Source: Muribaculaceae bacterium (GTDB taxonomy: Bacteria; Bacteroidota; Bacteroidia; Bacteroidales; Muribaculaceae). From it: a stretch of 64,000 nucleotides of DNA. The stretch lies in contig JAIDQZ010000018.1 in the NCBI GenBank assembly GCA_029062005.1, positions 1-64,000 on the forward strand. Reading direction: 5' to 3'. Position numbers and translations under genes: made by a program. Below, one piece after another: positions 1 to 8,944 of the stretch. The notes under the pieces were generated by a model. The model was not told the origin of the DNA. It did not search any database and saw only the letters and a list, made by a program, of their open reading frames with translations. The stretch's first letter is position 1. The number at the start of each line of letters is the position of its first letter.

Positions 1-77
1 ACATCGGAATTGGTTTGATCGGCAACAAAAAGTATATTAACAAATACACAGGAAACTTAAAATCACTCCGATGACAG

Positions 78-96
78 CAGGGCAACCGCATCAAAA
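78..96 (+). repeat. Terminal inverted repeat of the IS (transposase 3' side)
   Basis: CAGGGCAACCGCATCAAAA pairs with the reverse complement of 1404-1422, with a single C/T mismatch. Confidence 0.85.
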
Positions 97-119
97 TTTG
101 GTTTTAAGTAGCATGTCTT

Positions 120-1220
120 TCAGATAGTCGTTTGAGAGGCTTGCCTTGAATCGTCTTTTTTCAGACTGCTTTTATCTGTATGCTCCTTTATAATCTGCAT
201 TGCTAACTTTCTGATAGTCGAGAGGTTTAGCGCGGCATAGCCCTTTCTGGCACGGCAGGCATCTTCAAGGAATGTTACATCAAGATTCCAGTGCAGCTGA
301 TTTTCGATAGACCAGTGACCGCGGGCTAACATATTGAAGTATGCTGCCTTGGGATAATCCTCATCGCTGATGTAACGTCTGACTGTGGTTGCGGTATGAT
401 CCCCGTAGTCTACCGTGGAAGTGACCTCTACCAATGTTTTCAGACCTGGCCAACGGTCTAAGACTTCCTTGTCTTCGATTGCAACGGCATTTATAATGCG
501 GCAATCGCGCGTTTCGATGCGGCCGTGACCGGCATCCATCTGCGAGGCGGAGTCAATGGGCTTGTTATAGCGGAAAGCTTCTATGATCTGTTCGTTCAAG
601 GCTCCCTGATTTTCTTTGACAGCAAGAAAGTAATTAGCTTTCTTATCAAGGATAGCCTGAGCTATATTTACCTGTGTACCAATGGCATCTATCGAAATTA
701 TCGCACCTTAGACGTCCAGTTTTTCGATAAGCTTCGGTATGGCCACTATCTCATTTTCCTTGTCTTTAAGGCGTTGTTGTCCCATTATCAGGTGATTCTC
801 ACTCACATAGGCATTCATGATATAATCGCCTTTGGTCCCACGCTGTTTAGGCGATGTGCCTCTGAGCTTTTTACCGTCTATGACGACCTGTTTTTCAGCG
901 AGGGTGTCAAGGAATTTCCTCCCATGCTCGACCAGGTATCTCTCAATCTCATCCGGATCCACGGCACACATTAGACGCTCGAACGTGTCAGGCGACGGGC
1001 TACGGTCAGGACGGTCAGCAAGCAGACCGAAATCACGAGCCCGATAAAAGGCGAACTCGCTCATGTAAACATAACCATCACCACCGCAGATATAGGTCAG
1101 CAAAGCGATTGTCAGAAGGTCAGGAAGTGCGTAGGTACAACGCCCCGTAACTCGATGATCCGGTACTGTCATAAAAATTTCGTTCAGCATAATTTCAGTA
1201 TCCATATTGTTAATCTTCAA
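120..1220 (-). pseudogene. ISAs1-family transposase with one in-frame stop
   Basis: Read through, this is a 366-codon DDE transposase with an N-terminal DDE_Tnp_1-associated domain and a transposase DDE domain. Codon 171 (plus-strand 708-710) is TAA, where the reading LDV-stop-GAIISIDA suggests an original lysine codon (AAA or AAG to TAA). The frame is kept on both sides: the 108 bases between the two open segments are a multiple of three. The first acidic residue (VIDGKKLRG) lies before the stop. The second (SIDAIG) and the glutamate-containing C-terminal motif (SIENQLHW) lie after it, so the truncated product cannot be active. The rest looks undamaged, suggesting recent inactivation. Confidence 0.9.
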
Positions 1221-1403
1221 TCATAAAGATACTAAAATTTTTCGAGATACACAAATTTTAAAGCTCTAAAATCAGACTTTTTGCCTTAATTTTTACACTG
1301 TAAAATTACTAAGGATTTATGACAATGGATGTAGTGGATTCAAAGAATTTCGTCTATATCTATATATCATTTTCTAAACGCAAACACGACTTTTCGTCTG
1401 AGG

Positions 1404-1422
1404 TTTTAATGCGGTTGCCCTG
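1404..1422 (-). repeat. Terminal inverted repeat of the IS (transposase 5' side)
   Basis: Reverse complement of the repeat at 78-96 apart from one base. It lies 17 bp upstream of the -33 element of the toxin-antitoxin promoter. Confidence 0.85.
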
Positions 1423-1439
1423 ATTTGAACAATTAAAAA

Positions 1440-1472
1440 TTTGGATATGTTATATAAATGCACTATCCTTGC
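1440..1472 (+). promoter_or_regulatory. Bacteroidota promoter of the toxin-antitoxin pair
   Basis: TTTG at 1440-1443 and TATCCTTGC at 1464-1472 (one mismatch to TAnnTTTGC) are 20 bp apart. Transcription would start about 1476, so the in-frame TTG at 1441 and ATG at 1447 lie inside the promoter. This selects the ATG at 1492 for the antitoxin. Confidence 0.65.
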
Positions 1473-1491
1473 ATTACAAAATGGTATAACT

Positions 1492-1740
1492 ATGAATACA
1501 GCATCAGTAACAAGAAAACAGACCTCGTTTCGATTAAGTGAAAATTTGCTGGAACGTCTCCGGATAGAGGCTAAGAAACAGAACCGCAGTCTCAACAATC
1601 TTGTTGAGAGTGTGCTGCTCGCTTTTGTCTCGGAAAAGCCGAATAAGACAACCTTAGCTGCGATGAAGGAGGCTGAAACATCTGATAATTTAGAGACACT
1701 CGACCTCTCCAACTTCTGCAACTTCGTTGATTCTCTATGA
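1492..1740 (+). CDS. Antitoxin, ribbon-helix-helix type, partner of YafQ-like toxin
   Basis: An 82-residue protein. Residues about 8-45 (RKQTSFRLSENLLERL through NNLVESVL) have the beta-strand plus two-helix pattern of ribbon-helix-helix DNA-binding antitoxins. The acidic, less structured C-terminal half would wrap the toxin. It should repress its own promoter and neutralise the toxin encoded immediately downstream. Its stop overlaps the toxin start by 4 bases (ATGA), the usual translational coupling of such pairs. I chose ATG 1492 because upstream in-frame starts fall within the promoter. The family within type II antitoxins is uncertain; pairing with a YafQ-like toxin suggests a DinJ-like role. 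Confidence 0.8.
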   Translation: MNTASVTRKQTSFRLSENLLERLRIEAKKQNRSLNNLVESVLLAFVSEKPNKTTLAAMKEAETSDNLETLDLSNFCNFVDSL

Positions 1741-2006
1741 AGACTCTGAAGATCACAACTCAGTTTAAGAAGGATCTCAAACGATATAAAAATCGGCCAA
1801 AGGTTATCGAGAAATTGGAGTTCATTCTCGGATTGCTTCAAAATGAATTGCCTATCCCTGAAGAAAACAAACCTCATCCACTGACGGGCAATTATCGTGG
1901 ACACATGGAATGCCATGTGGAAAACGACACATTATTGATATGGTGGGATAAGGAATCCGACATAATCAATTTGGTAAGATTCGGCACACATTCAGAATTG
2001 TTTTGA
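1737..2006 (+). CDS. YafQ-family mRNA interferase toxin (RelE superfamily)
   Basis: An 89-residue basic protein that should cut mRNA on the ribosome and stall growth when free of its antitoxin. It matches the YafQ pattern along its length: an N-terminal KKDLKR helix, then KPHPLTG, GHMECHVENDTLLIW and a C-terminal GTHSELF. The three histidines and the aspartate in these motifs correspond to the residues known to matter in E. coli YafQ (H50, H63, D67, H87), so the toxin looks functional. It overlaps the antitoxin gene by 4 bases. The pair sits directly beside an insertion sequence, typical of a mobile accessory patch. Confidence 0.88.
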   Translation: MKTLKITTQFKKDLKRYKNRPKVIEKLEFILGLLQNELPIPEENKPHPLTGNYRGHMECHVENDTLLIWWDKESDIINLVRFGTHSELF

Positions 2007-2260
2007 AGGAAGTCCAAGAGCATTTAACAGTTTGTAACTGAATAGTTAAAATGAACCCTCGGTCTTGTGTGGGTGGAGAAAATTTTGTAATATTGTAACC
2101 AGATTAGAACGTGTTTAGGAGTCGTTGAGGATATAGGCAGAGGTCAGTTGTATCTGACATCAACAAAATGGCTAATGAATTTTGATCAGAACAATTTTTT
2201 GGTCAATTATAATATTCGCTGAAATATTGCGTTGAATAGTATTTGCCAAATATTATCACA

Positions 2261-2851
2261 ATGAATCAACAAGAAATATTCAATTTAGCTTTTGCCAATC
2301 AGGAAAAGGCTAAAAGAGTTCTGGATAAATCAGGTATAGCAAAAATCTGGGAACAGAATGGCTGCCGTGTAAGTCTCATCGGCTCCTTGCGAATGGGATT
2401 ATTAGCTTCTCACAGAGACATTGATTTACACGTCTATTCAAAAGACATAACTGAGGAAAGTAGTTTTGCCATTGTCGCACAAATAGCAAAGTTACAGGAT
2501 GTGACTGAAATTAAGTGTATTAACGGACTCCACACTGACGAACACTGTATGGCATGGCATCTCTTCTATAAATATGAAGACGAAATCTGGCAGATTGATG
2601 TGATCCACATAGAAGAAGGAACTGAATACGACGGCTATTTCGAGCGAATGGCAGATAGAATTGTTGAAGTGATGACCCCTACCCAGAAAGAAACAATCCT
2701 TAGATTAAAATTCGAGACACCAACAGACAAAGATTATCATGGTGTGGAATATTATGAGGCTGTGATTGCAGATGAAATATCAAAAATGGAAGACTTTGAA
2801 GAATGGGTATCTGAACACCGAAAGAAACCGATTTATTACTGGATGCCCTAA
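2261..2851 (+). CDS. Nucleotidyltransferase-fold protein
   Basis: About 196 residues. The motif IGSLRMGLLASHRDIDLHV near the N-terminus is the GS-x(n)-DxD signature of the polymerase-beta-type nucleotidyltransferase fold, and the aspartate in QIDVIHIEEG could be the third metal ligand. Such proteins adenylylate small molecules or act as stand-alone nucleotidyltransferases. The substrate cannot be told from the sequence, and I see no HEPN partner beside it. A TTG at 2243 is in frame, but the ATG at 2261 is a better start in this AT-rich leader. The gene is monocistronic between the toxin-antitoxin pair and a PH-domain gene. C-terminal residues are rich in acidic and aromatic side chains. Confidence 0.65.
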   Translation: MNQQEIFNLAFANQEKAKRVLDKSGIAKIWEQNGCRVSLIGSLRMGLLASHRDIDLHVYSKDITEESSFAIVAQIAKLQDVTEIKCINGLHTDEHCMAWHLFYKYEDEIWQIDVIHIEEGTEYDGYFERMADRIVEVMTPTQKETILRLKFETPTDKDYHGVEYYEAVIADEISKMEDFEEWVSEHRKKPIYYWMP

Positions 2852-2920
2852 AAATTGCTCTGCCCAGACCAGATAAGGCGAGCCTGTCCTTAACAACTAT
2901 CATAATTTCAAGATCAAATT

Positions 2921-2950
2921 TTTGTATTCCAAGTCTTTATATTAACTTTG
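2921..2950 (+). promoter_or_regulatory. Promoter of the PH-domain gene
   Basis: TTTG at 2921-2924 and a perfect TAACTTTG at 2943-2950, 18 bp apart; the start codon follows 8 bp later, giving a very short leader. Confidence 0.65.
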
Positions 2951-2958
2951 TAGCTGAT

Positions 2959-3378
2959 ATGAATAAGATATATAAATCAAAGGTAGCAAAGTGGTATATA
3001 TGGTTTTGCATAATTATGACCATTGCTTTCATAGGGTCAATATACCTGTGTTATGAATCCTCATGGGTGCTCATTATTGATATTGCATCCATGGGGATTT
3101 GCCTTATAATGATCTATGACATGCTTTTACATACTGATTACACTATAAATGGAGAAAAACTTCATATACGGTGTGGCTTTTTATTCCAAATGGATATTCA
3201 TATTTCCAAAATCACCGAGATAACACATAAATCAACGATTCTTTCTTCTCCGGCTTTGTCAGCTAAACGGATTGGGCTAAAATATGGCAGAACAAATTGG
3301 GTATACGTTTCGCCCAAAGAGCAAGAAGAGTTTATCGCGACATTAAAATCCGTCAATCCGGAGATTAAAGAAAGATAG
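2959..3378 (+). CDS. PH domain-containing membrane protein (bacterial PH, YyaB-like)
   Basis: A 139-residue protein with two predicted membrane helices (about residues 12-30 and 36-55), followed by a small domain of beta-strands (DYTINGEKLHIRCG, IHISKITEI, RIGLKYGRTNWVYVSPKEQEEFIATL) with the pattern of the bacterial PH domain found in YyaB-like proteins. That domain would face the cytoplasm. No enzymatic residues are visible and the function of these proteins is largely unknown. The gene has its own good promoter and no obvious operon partner. It is the last plus-strand gene before the minus-strand GH3 gene. Confidence 0.7.
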   Translation: MNKIYKSKVAKWYIWFCIIMTIAFIGSIYLCYESSWVLIIDIASMGICLIMIYDMLLHTDYTINGEKLHIRCGFLFQMDIHISKITEITHKSTILSSPALSAKRIGLKYGRTNWVYVSPKEQEEFIATLKSVNPEIKER

Positions 3379-3451
3379 GAATGCTCTTCATGTGTATGAT
3401 CATTAATGCATCAGACTGCTTTTGGGGTTAGTGCGTCATTCTGGGCATAAA

Positions 3452-3504
3452 AATAATCCGGCAGGTACAGCTCTTCATGCGCAGAGCATACCTACCGGGT
3501 TATT
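3452..3504. terminator. Imperfect bidirectional hairpin between convergent genes
   Basis: AATAATCCGGCAGGTA pairs imperfectly with CCTACCGGGTTATT, with an inner perfect GCTCT/AGAGC stem. It lies between the convergent ends of the PH-domain gene and the GH3 gene. Confidence 0.45.
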
Positions 3505-3577
3505 GGTGGCGTTATATGCTTATATCGCTTTCCGATACAGATACTTGCCGGAGTAATTGAATTATCTCAGGATTACA

Positions 3578-6304
3578 TTATTTACGTACTACCTTACCTT
3601 TGGTGACGTAATATCCGGGAGCAAGCCTTTCGAAAGAATTTCCCAGATATCGACCTGTAAGATCGAAATATCCAGTCTTGTTTATACCGCTAAAATCTTC
3701 CACGATTCCCTTGACAGAAGAAGGATCTGATTTATAGGTAAGTTTTACCGTGGCTCCCTGAGTAGTCAACGATGATTTGAGTCTGATTTCCGCAGCCGAT
3801 TCTGCAAGCATAAGTTCTACCGTTCCTTCTTCAACATCAAAGGTCTGAGTGTCGGAATTGAAATAACACAGCTGTTCATGCTTCAAAGGAATAGAGACGG
3901 TGCGGCTCTCTCCCGGCTCAAGTTCCACACGTGCGAATCCTACAAGCTGCAGCTGAGGTCGGTCTATCTCCGATTGGCATCGGGCATATAGCTGCACCAC
4001 GTCTGCACCTGCACGGTCACCGATATTCTTGATGGTAGCAGACACCGTAATTTCTTCGTCTTTATTTAGCTTTTCAGACGAAAGAGTCATGTCGGAATAT
4101 TCGAACTCCGTATAGCTCAGTCCAAATCCGAAAGGATAGAGTGGTGTGCCTTTGTGATACATATATGTATATCCTGCATTGCGTATGTCATAATTAAGCA
4201 GGCTTGAGGGAAGATCCGACAAGGAGTTATACCATGTCGAGGTGAGATGTCCCGAAGGATTGAAGTCGCCATAGAGTACGTCTGCAATCGCCTGCCCTTG
4301 AGCCTGTCCGTCATACCATGCCTCCACAATAGCCGGAACATGCTCCTGAGCCCAGTTGACTGTCATTGAAGAGCATGACTGAAGTACAAGGACGATATTA
4401 GGATTAACTGAATATACTGCCTCCAGTAGTTTCTGCTGATCACCGGGGAGATTCAGCGACGAGCGATCATTGCTCTCATCTGAAACAGATAAGTCTGTGC
4501 CACCGCAGAAAATAACTACATCAGCTTTTGCAGCTATCTCTTTGGCTCGCTCGATGTCGGTTGAAGCCGTGCCTGTGATGTCACATCCTTTGTATAAAAA
4601 TACCGGTCCTTCCTCTTCAAGTGGATTTGTCACTGCCGGATCATAAAATCTGAACCAGTCCATATTGGCGCAATATTTGTCACCGTCAGTGCCTCCCTCA
4701 AATTTTGCATAAACCTTATGTGTACCGTTGCAAACAGCAGGATCCACCTCGACAGTAGTCACTACATATTTGCTCCAGTTGCCAGTCACAGGACACGTCA
4801 CTACCGCTACAGGTTCTCCATCCATGTTGTCAAGATAGAATTTAACAATTGTAGGATTATTGTTTTTTGCTCCGTGATAGACATCCAGATGCGTGCGACC
4901 TGAACCAAAGTGAACGTTTTCAAATGCCACCCAGTCATTGTTGAATATATATCCGAGGTTGCCTGATGATCCATTGGCTTCGTGCGTAAGGCGTTTATTT
5001 CCAGTTGGAACAGACTGCTCCAGGCAGTCTTCAAACTGCACCGTACCGTCGTCATAAATATAATCCAGTTTTGATGCGACTCCTTCAAGAACAGTCGTCA
5101 GTGCTGTCGGAGAACCGGAATATCCGCCAAGAATCACGGTGTTGCCTTGCGGACCGATTATTGCCACGCTTTTATCTTTGCTTAGAGGGAGAAAGCCGTT
5201 ATCGTTTTTTAGAAGCACTATGGCTTCTTGCGCCGCTTTCAGGGCAAGTTGCTGATGAGCTTCACAATTAAGAAGATCAGAAGAGACTCCTGTCCAGCGA
5301 ACGGATGAAGCCGGGTCAAACTCACCTACAGAGAAGCGTGCGGCGAGAACTCTGGTCAAAGCACGGTCAAGATCAGACTCCGTCATAAGACCTTTTTCGA
5401 TTGCTTCCTTGCAGTAGTCCTGGAACGTATCGCCGCAGTTCAGGTCTTCTCCATTGACCATCGAAACAGCCGACGCTTCGGCTCCAGTCTTTACGTAATG
5501 ATGCTTGTTGTAGACATCTTCCACAGCTCCGCAATCAGAAGTCACAAAGCCGTCAAATCCCCATTCACCTCTGAGGATATCGATAAGCAGTTCGTGATTG
5601 GCGCCGCAAGGTATGCCGTTGACTGCGTTGTAGGCACTCATTATTGATCTGACGTTAGCCTCTTTAACTGCCATCTCGAATGCCGGCAGGTAGTATTCGC
5701 GAAGGTTGCGGTCGTCTACGTTGCTCGATGAGTTGTGGCGTCCTCTCTCATAGTTGTTGGCAGCGAAATGTTTTGCTGTTGCGATAGTCTTATAATACTT
5801 GTCATCGTCACCCTGCATACCTTTTATGAACTCTACGGCAATGCGCCCCGTAAGAAATGGATCTTCGCCATAGTTCTCTTCATCACGCCCCCAGCGTGGA
5901 TCGCGACTCATATTAATTGTAGGACACCAGTAGATGAGACCTTTGCCTGAATTGTTGTTATATATCCTGCACTCGTCGGATATAGCAGTAGCTACGTCAA
6001 ATACCAAAGGAAGATCCCATGTGGAAGACAATGCTTTCGACACAGGAAACGAAGTGGCAAGTCCCGAACGTGCCACTCCATGTATTGCCTCATTCCAGTA
6101 ATTATAGCCTTTGAGTCCAAGAGAAGGGATTGCTGAGGTTTTATGACCGACCTGATCTATCTTTTGAACAAGAGTCATACGTGAGACTAAATCAGCGGCT
6201 CTCTCTTCCGGGGAAAGGTTCGGATCTTGATACGGAAGAGTTTCCGCAAAAAGTCCTGCAGATAACAACAATGTTCCACCCGCAAGGATTATTGACTTTT
6301 TCAT
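3578..6304 (-). CDS. GH3 beta-glycosidase with inserted CBM6-like module and sorting tail
   Basis: A 908-residue secreted glycoside hydrolase family 3 enzyme, probably a beta-xylosidase or beta-glucosidase. Residues 1-20 are a signal peptide. The GH3 barrel covers about 30-320, with KHF at 178-180 and the nucleophile D257 in VTSDCGA. The second alpha/beta domain is interrupted at about 430-575 by a jelly-roll resembling CBM6 (ending MDWFRFYDP). An Fn3-like domain follows at about 755-830. The last 40 residues (YFDLTGRYLGN through PGYYVTKGKVV) look like a type IX secretion sorting tail, implying surface or extracellular location. Its own promoter lies upstream at 6340-6372. Substrate is inferred only from family resemblance. 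Confidence 0.88.
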   Translation of the reverse strand: MKKSIILAGGTLLLSAGLFAETLPYQDPNLSPEERAADLVSRMTLVQKIDQVGHKTSAIPSLGLKGYNYWNEAIHGVARSGLATSFPVSKALSSTWDLPLVFDVATAISDECRIYNNNSGKGLIYWCPTINMSRDPRWGRDEENYGEDPFLTGRIAVEFIKGMQGDDDKYYKTIATAKHFAANNYERGRHNSSSNVDDRNLREYYLPAFEMAVKEANVRSIMSAYNAVNGIPCGANHELLIDILRGEWGFDGFVTSDCGAVEDVYNKHHYVKTGAEASAVSMVNGEDLNCGDTFQDYCKEAIEKGLMTESDLDRALTRVLAARFSVGEFDPASSVRWTGVSSDLLNCEAHQQLALKAAQEAIVLLKNDNGFLPLSKDKSVAIIGPQGNTVILGGYSGSPTALTTVLEGVASKLDYIYDDGTVQFEDCLEQSVPTGNKRLTHEANGSSGNLGYIFNNDWVAFENVHFGSGRTHLDVYHGAKNNNPTIVKFYLDNMDGEPVAVVTCPVTGNWSKYVVTTVEVDPAVCNGTHKVYAKFEGGTDGDKYCANMDWFRFYDPAVTNPLEEEGPVFLYKGCDITGTASTDIERAKEIAAKADVVIFCGGTDLSVSDESNDRSSLNLPGDQQKLLEAVYSVNPNIVLVLQSCSSMTVNWAQEHVPAIVEAWYDGQAQGQAIADVLYGDFNPSGHLTSTWYNSLSDLPSSLLNYDIRNAGYTYMYHKGTPLYPFGFGLSYTEFEYSDMTLSSEKLNKDEEITVSATIKNIGDRAGADVVQLYARCQSEIDRPQLQLVGFARVELEPGESRTVSIPLKHEQLCYFNSDTQTFDVEEGTVELMLAESAAEIRLKSSLTTQGATVKLTYKSDPSSVKGIVEDFSGINKTGYFDLTGRYLGNSFERLAPGYYVTKGKVVRK

Positions 6305-6339
6305 GATTGTAGGTTAATTTATTTATATTATGCTAAAAT

Positions 6340-6372
6340 GCAAATTTAATAAAAATTTTGTAACTGATCAAA
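6340..6372 (-). promoter_or_regulatory. Promoter of the GH3 gene
   Basis: On the minus strand TTTG (6369-6372) and a perfect TAAATTTGC (6340-6348) are separated by 20 bp, 36 bp from the GH3 start codon. GH3 is therefore probably transcribed independently of hrpB. Confidence 0.7.
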
Positions 6373-6395
6373 TTAAACTATAAAATATTCATATC

Positions 6396-8813
6396 TTAAA
6401 TTGGATTTTCCGGCCAGCTGTGTTTTGGATACCGGCGGCGTAGTTCTTTGCGCACCTCGAAATATGTCTCCCGCCAGAAGCCTTCCATGTCCTGGGTAAG
6501 CTGTACCGGCTTGAAACCTGGAGACAACAGTTCCATTAACACCTGACGCCTGCCTTCATCCACAGTAGGTGTCTTCATCATTCCGAAACATTCCTGAAGC
6601 CTGACACTGACTACCGGAGCTTCTGCACCACGCCTGTAATGGATACGCACATTGCGTCCGGAAGGCAGTTTCAGATTTTCAGGCACTATCCTGTCAAGTG
6701 CCTGCTGCTGCTCATAGTTCAATAATCCAAGAATCACATCCTGCATATTGATTTTTCGCAGTTCCTGAACTGTTGAAGCATTTCCGATATACATCGGAAG
6801 CCATTCAGCGGCAGAGGCAAGTACACTTTTTGTAGAGACATCAGGCAATTCGAGCTCCGGATGCCAGGATGCGGCAACAGTAATCCTGAGTTGCAATCCT
6901 CTCACTACATCATTGAAATCAAACATTGTCAGACCCTCCTTGGATGCCGCGTCAGCTATAACAGCTGTTATCGCTCCACGCACATCTCCCTTCGCGGAAC
7001 GGGCAGCCAAAACAAGGCATCCCAGCCGCAATTCTTCCCTGATCACGACTTTTCCTTCACGATTGTTCCATAAGGCACATTCCGACCATTTTCCCTTAGA
7101 CATTACAAAATCCCTGTCTAAAGGAGCAGCAAGAAATATGCGTGAACCCATGGATGCGACTGCGAGAAACTCATTGCGTGCAAGATCATCCGACGGGTGC
7201 AATGAGACAGGACCGGCTCCCGCAGCCAGCCTGTATTTGCCATTTTCATCACGCATGCATATCCGCTCAGGATATGCCATGGCTACAAGACTGCCTATAT
7301 CTTCAGAAGTCGGAATGAACGCAACTTGCGATACTTTGACAAGCCGGCGGTATTGGGCGGAAATACTGTCAATTTTCTTCCATTGCGGAGGCATGTTTCC
7401 TTTTCGATACTCGTGCAACATCATAATACGCGATGACAGGTCGGCATCCGTCTCATCCTGATATGGATCCCTTTCTTCCAACAAAGCTGCCACATCACAT
7501 GCCGCTGCTTTCATAGCTCCTGCTTCAGTCAGCATGCTTGCTATTCTCGGATTGCATGGCAGCTGAGCTATAAGTTTTCCTTTTTCCGTAAGTCTGCCGG
7601 AATCATCTGTAGCGCCCAAAACATCCAGAATATTTCGTGCGTTAGAAATGTGTCCTGATGGGGGAGGGGTGATCCATGGCAGACGTTTGGGATCCGTTTC
7701 TCCCCAGGCTGAAGTAATCAATAACATTGAAGAAAGATCAGACGATTCAATTTCCGGTTGTCGACATTCCTTCATCCTTGACTCTGTAGCTTTTGTCCAT
7801 AACCGGTAGCATATGCCCGGCATCTGTCGCCCCGCACGTCCGGTTCTCTGTTCCGCCATATCCATAGAAATCCTTACGGTAGCCAGTCTGCTCATGCCTG
7901 TAAGAGGTTCAAATACCGGCGTCTTGTAAAGGCCGGAATCAATTACGACCGATATTCCGTCAATGGTCAGCGAGGTCTCTGCAATGGGCGACGCAAGCAC
8001 AACCCTACGCTTTCCACCTGCAATTGACGACATAACAATCTGTTGTTTTTCATGCGACAACATTCCATACAATGTCTGGATCTCCACATTTTCAATTGTT
8101 TCTCCGAGCATATCACTACATTTCAGGATCTCAGCTTGTCCCGGAAGGAAAGCGAGGATATTGCCATCATGTTCACGCAGAGCCTTTCTGACCGCATTTG
8201 CCACAGATTTAGCACATTCATGGAAATTGAAATCTTCACCGTAGACTATCTTTACATCATAGCATTTTCCTTGACTGTGCAGATATCTTGCATCTAACTT
8301 TTTTGCAAGTGCGACGCCATCTATTGTTGCAGACATCACGAGGATCTTAAGATCAGGGCGTATTACGTTCTGTATCTCCCGAGTGAGAGCAAGTGTGAGA
8401 TCAGAACTTAGGCCCCTTTCGTGGAACTCATCAAAAATAACTGCAGCCACGTCTTCCAATGTCGGATCATCGATCAGCATACGTTCAAGAATTCCTTCCG
8501 TGATTACCTCTATACGTGTGGCTTTTGATACTTTTGTGTCAAAACGGACGCGATATCCGACAGTGGCTCCTATGTCTTCTCCCAACATCGATGCCATGCG
8601 TTCAGCCACCTGACGTGCGGCTATCCTTCTCGGCTCAAGCATCAGTATTTTTCCTTCAGAAAGACATTCAAGGATAGAAAGCGGTAGAAGCGTTGATTTG
8701 CCGGCTCCTGGAGGCGCTGTCACCACAAGACGAGGATGTGTGTCAAGCGATGTATTTACATCATCAGCGATAGCAGAGACGGGCAAATGGTTGAATTTAT
8801 TTTGTATTCTCAT
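6396..8813 (-). CDS. hrpB: ATP-dependent helicase HrpB
   Basis: An 805-residue DEAH-box (DExH) helicase matching HrpB in length and order. Walker A is APPGAGKST, motif II is IFDEFHERG (DEFH), motif III is SATIDG and motif VI is EQRTGRAGRQMPG. A helicase-associated domain and the C-terminal HrpB-specific region (ending RRRYPKHSWP) follow. It is cytoplasmic; its precise substrate is unclear, with RNA metabolism assumed for the family. I use ATG 8813 (MRIQNKFNHLP). The 31 residues in the longer frame from 8906 overlap the promoter region and look like translated leader. It is divergent from the AAA ATPase gene. Confidence 0.9.
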   Translation of the reverse strand: MRIQNKFNHLPVSAIADDVNTSLDTHPRLVVTAPPGAGKSTLLPLSILECLSEGKILMLEPRRIAARQVAERMASMLGEDIGATVGYRVRFDTKVSKATRIEVITEGILERMLIDDPTLEDVAAVIFDEFHERGLSSDLTLALTREIQNVIRPDLKILVMSATIDGVALAKKLDARYLHSQGKCYDVKIVYGEDFNFHECAKSVANAVRKALREHDGNILAFLPGQAEILKCSDMLGETIENVEIQTLYGMLSHEKQQIVMSSIAGGKRRVVLASPIAETSLTIDGISVVIDSGLYKTPVFEPLTGMSRLATVRISMDMAEQRTGRAGRQMPGICYRLWTKATESRMKECRQPEIESSDLSSMLLITSAWGETDPKRLPWITPPPSGHISNARNILDVLGATDDSGRLTEKGKLIAQLPCNPRIASMLTEAGAMKAAACDVAALLEERDPYQDETDADLSSRIMMLHEYRKGNMPPQWKKIDSISAQYRRLVKVSQVAFIPTSEDIGSLVAMAYPERICMRDENGKYRLAAGAGPVSLHPSDDLARNEFLAVASMGSRIFLAAPLDRDFVMSKGKWSECALWNNREGKVVIREELRLGCLVLAARSAKGDVRGAITAVIADAASKEGLTMFDFNDVVRGLQLRITVAASWHPELELPDVSTKSVLASAAEWLPMYIGNASTVQELRKINMQDVILGLLNYEQQQALDRIVPENLKLPSGRNVRIHYRRGAEAPVVSVRLQECFGMMKTPTVDEGRRQVLMELLSPGFKPVQLTQDMEGFWRETYFEVRKELRRRYPKHSWPENPI

Positions 8814-8877
8814 TCTCACCTGATTTTTATTCTTTAAATGTCTTGCATCAGCTTGTAGGGCAAAATGAAAACATATG

Positions 8878-8886
8878 GCAAATTTA
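8878..8886 (-). promoter_or_regulatory. -7 box of hrpB
   Basis: Perfect TAAATTTGC on the minus strand, 64 bp from the chosen start. No clear -33 TTTG at the right distance. It supports the start at 8813 over 8906. Confidence 0.5.
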
Positions 8887-8932
8887 ATAAAAAAATTGAA
8901 AAGCATACTGCATCATATTCTAATTTTTTTAT

Positions 8933-8941
8933 TAATTTTGC
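8933..8941 (+). promoter_or_regulatory. -7 box of the AAA ATPase gene, directly against the start codon
   Basis: Perfect TAATTTTGC followed by only three bases (ATT) and then the ATG at 8945. The predicted transcription start coincides with the start codon, so the mRNA would be leaderless. Confidence 0.6.
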
Positions 8942-8944
8942 ATT

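Larger units (their letters stand above)
78..1422 (-). mobile_element. ISAs1-family insertion sequence, inactivated
   Basis: The element is bounded by near-perfect 19-bp inverted repeats at 78-96 and 1404-1422 (18 of 19 matching; outer end CAGGGCAACCGCAT). It holds a single minus-strand transposase gene with the ISAs1-type layout, about 1.35 kb in all, a normal size for the family. I looked for an 8-10 bp target duplication in the flanks (68-77 against 1423-1432) and found none. The absence fits an old insertion, a rearranged flank or a wrong guess for the exact outer base. The transposase is broken by one nonsense codon, so the copy should not move by itself, although its ends look intact and could be mobilised by a full copy elsewhere. 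Confidence 0.85.

Noticed and set aside
1-77. End of a gene left of the IS
   Set aside because: No frame with recognisable coding content can be supported in 77 bases.
708-710. Programmed readthrough or recoding of the TAA in the transposase
   Set aside because: ISAs1 transposases are made from one continuous frame, TAA is not a selenocysteine or pyrrolysine codon, and no stimulatory structure is evident; a nonsense mutation is simpler.
525-974. Plus-strand open frame inside the IS
   Set aside because: It is antisense to the transposase and spans the broken region; no domain or start signal.
68-1432. Target-site duplication around the IS
   Set aside because: The 10 bases on either side do not match, so no duplication is claimed.
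2007-2260. Remnant of another mobile element between the toxin gene and the nucleotidyltransferase gene
   Set aside because: The stretch is AT-rich with a few G-rich patches but has no paired repeats or transposase fragment that I can support.
8814-8906. N-terminal extension of HrpB
   Set aside because: The 31 residues are hydrophobic and atypical, and the region contains the perfect -7 box of hrpB.
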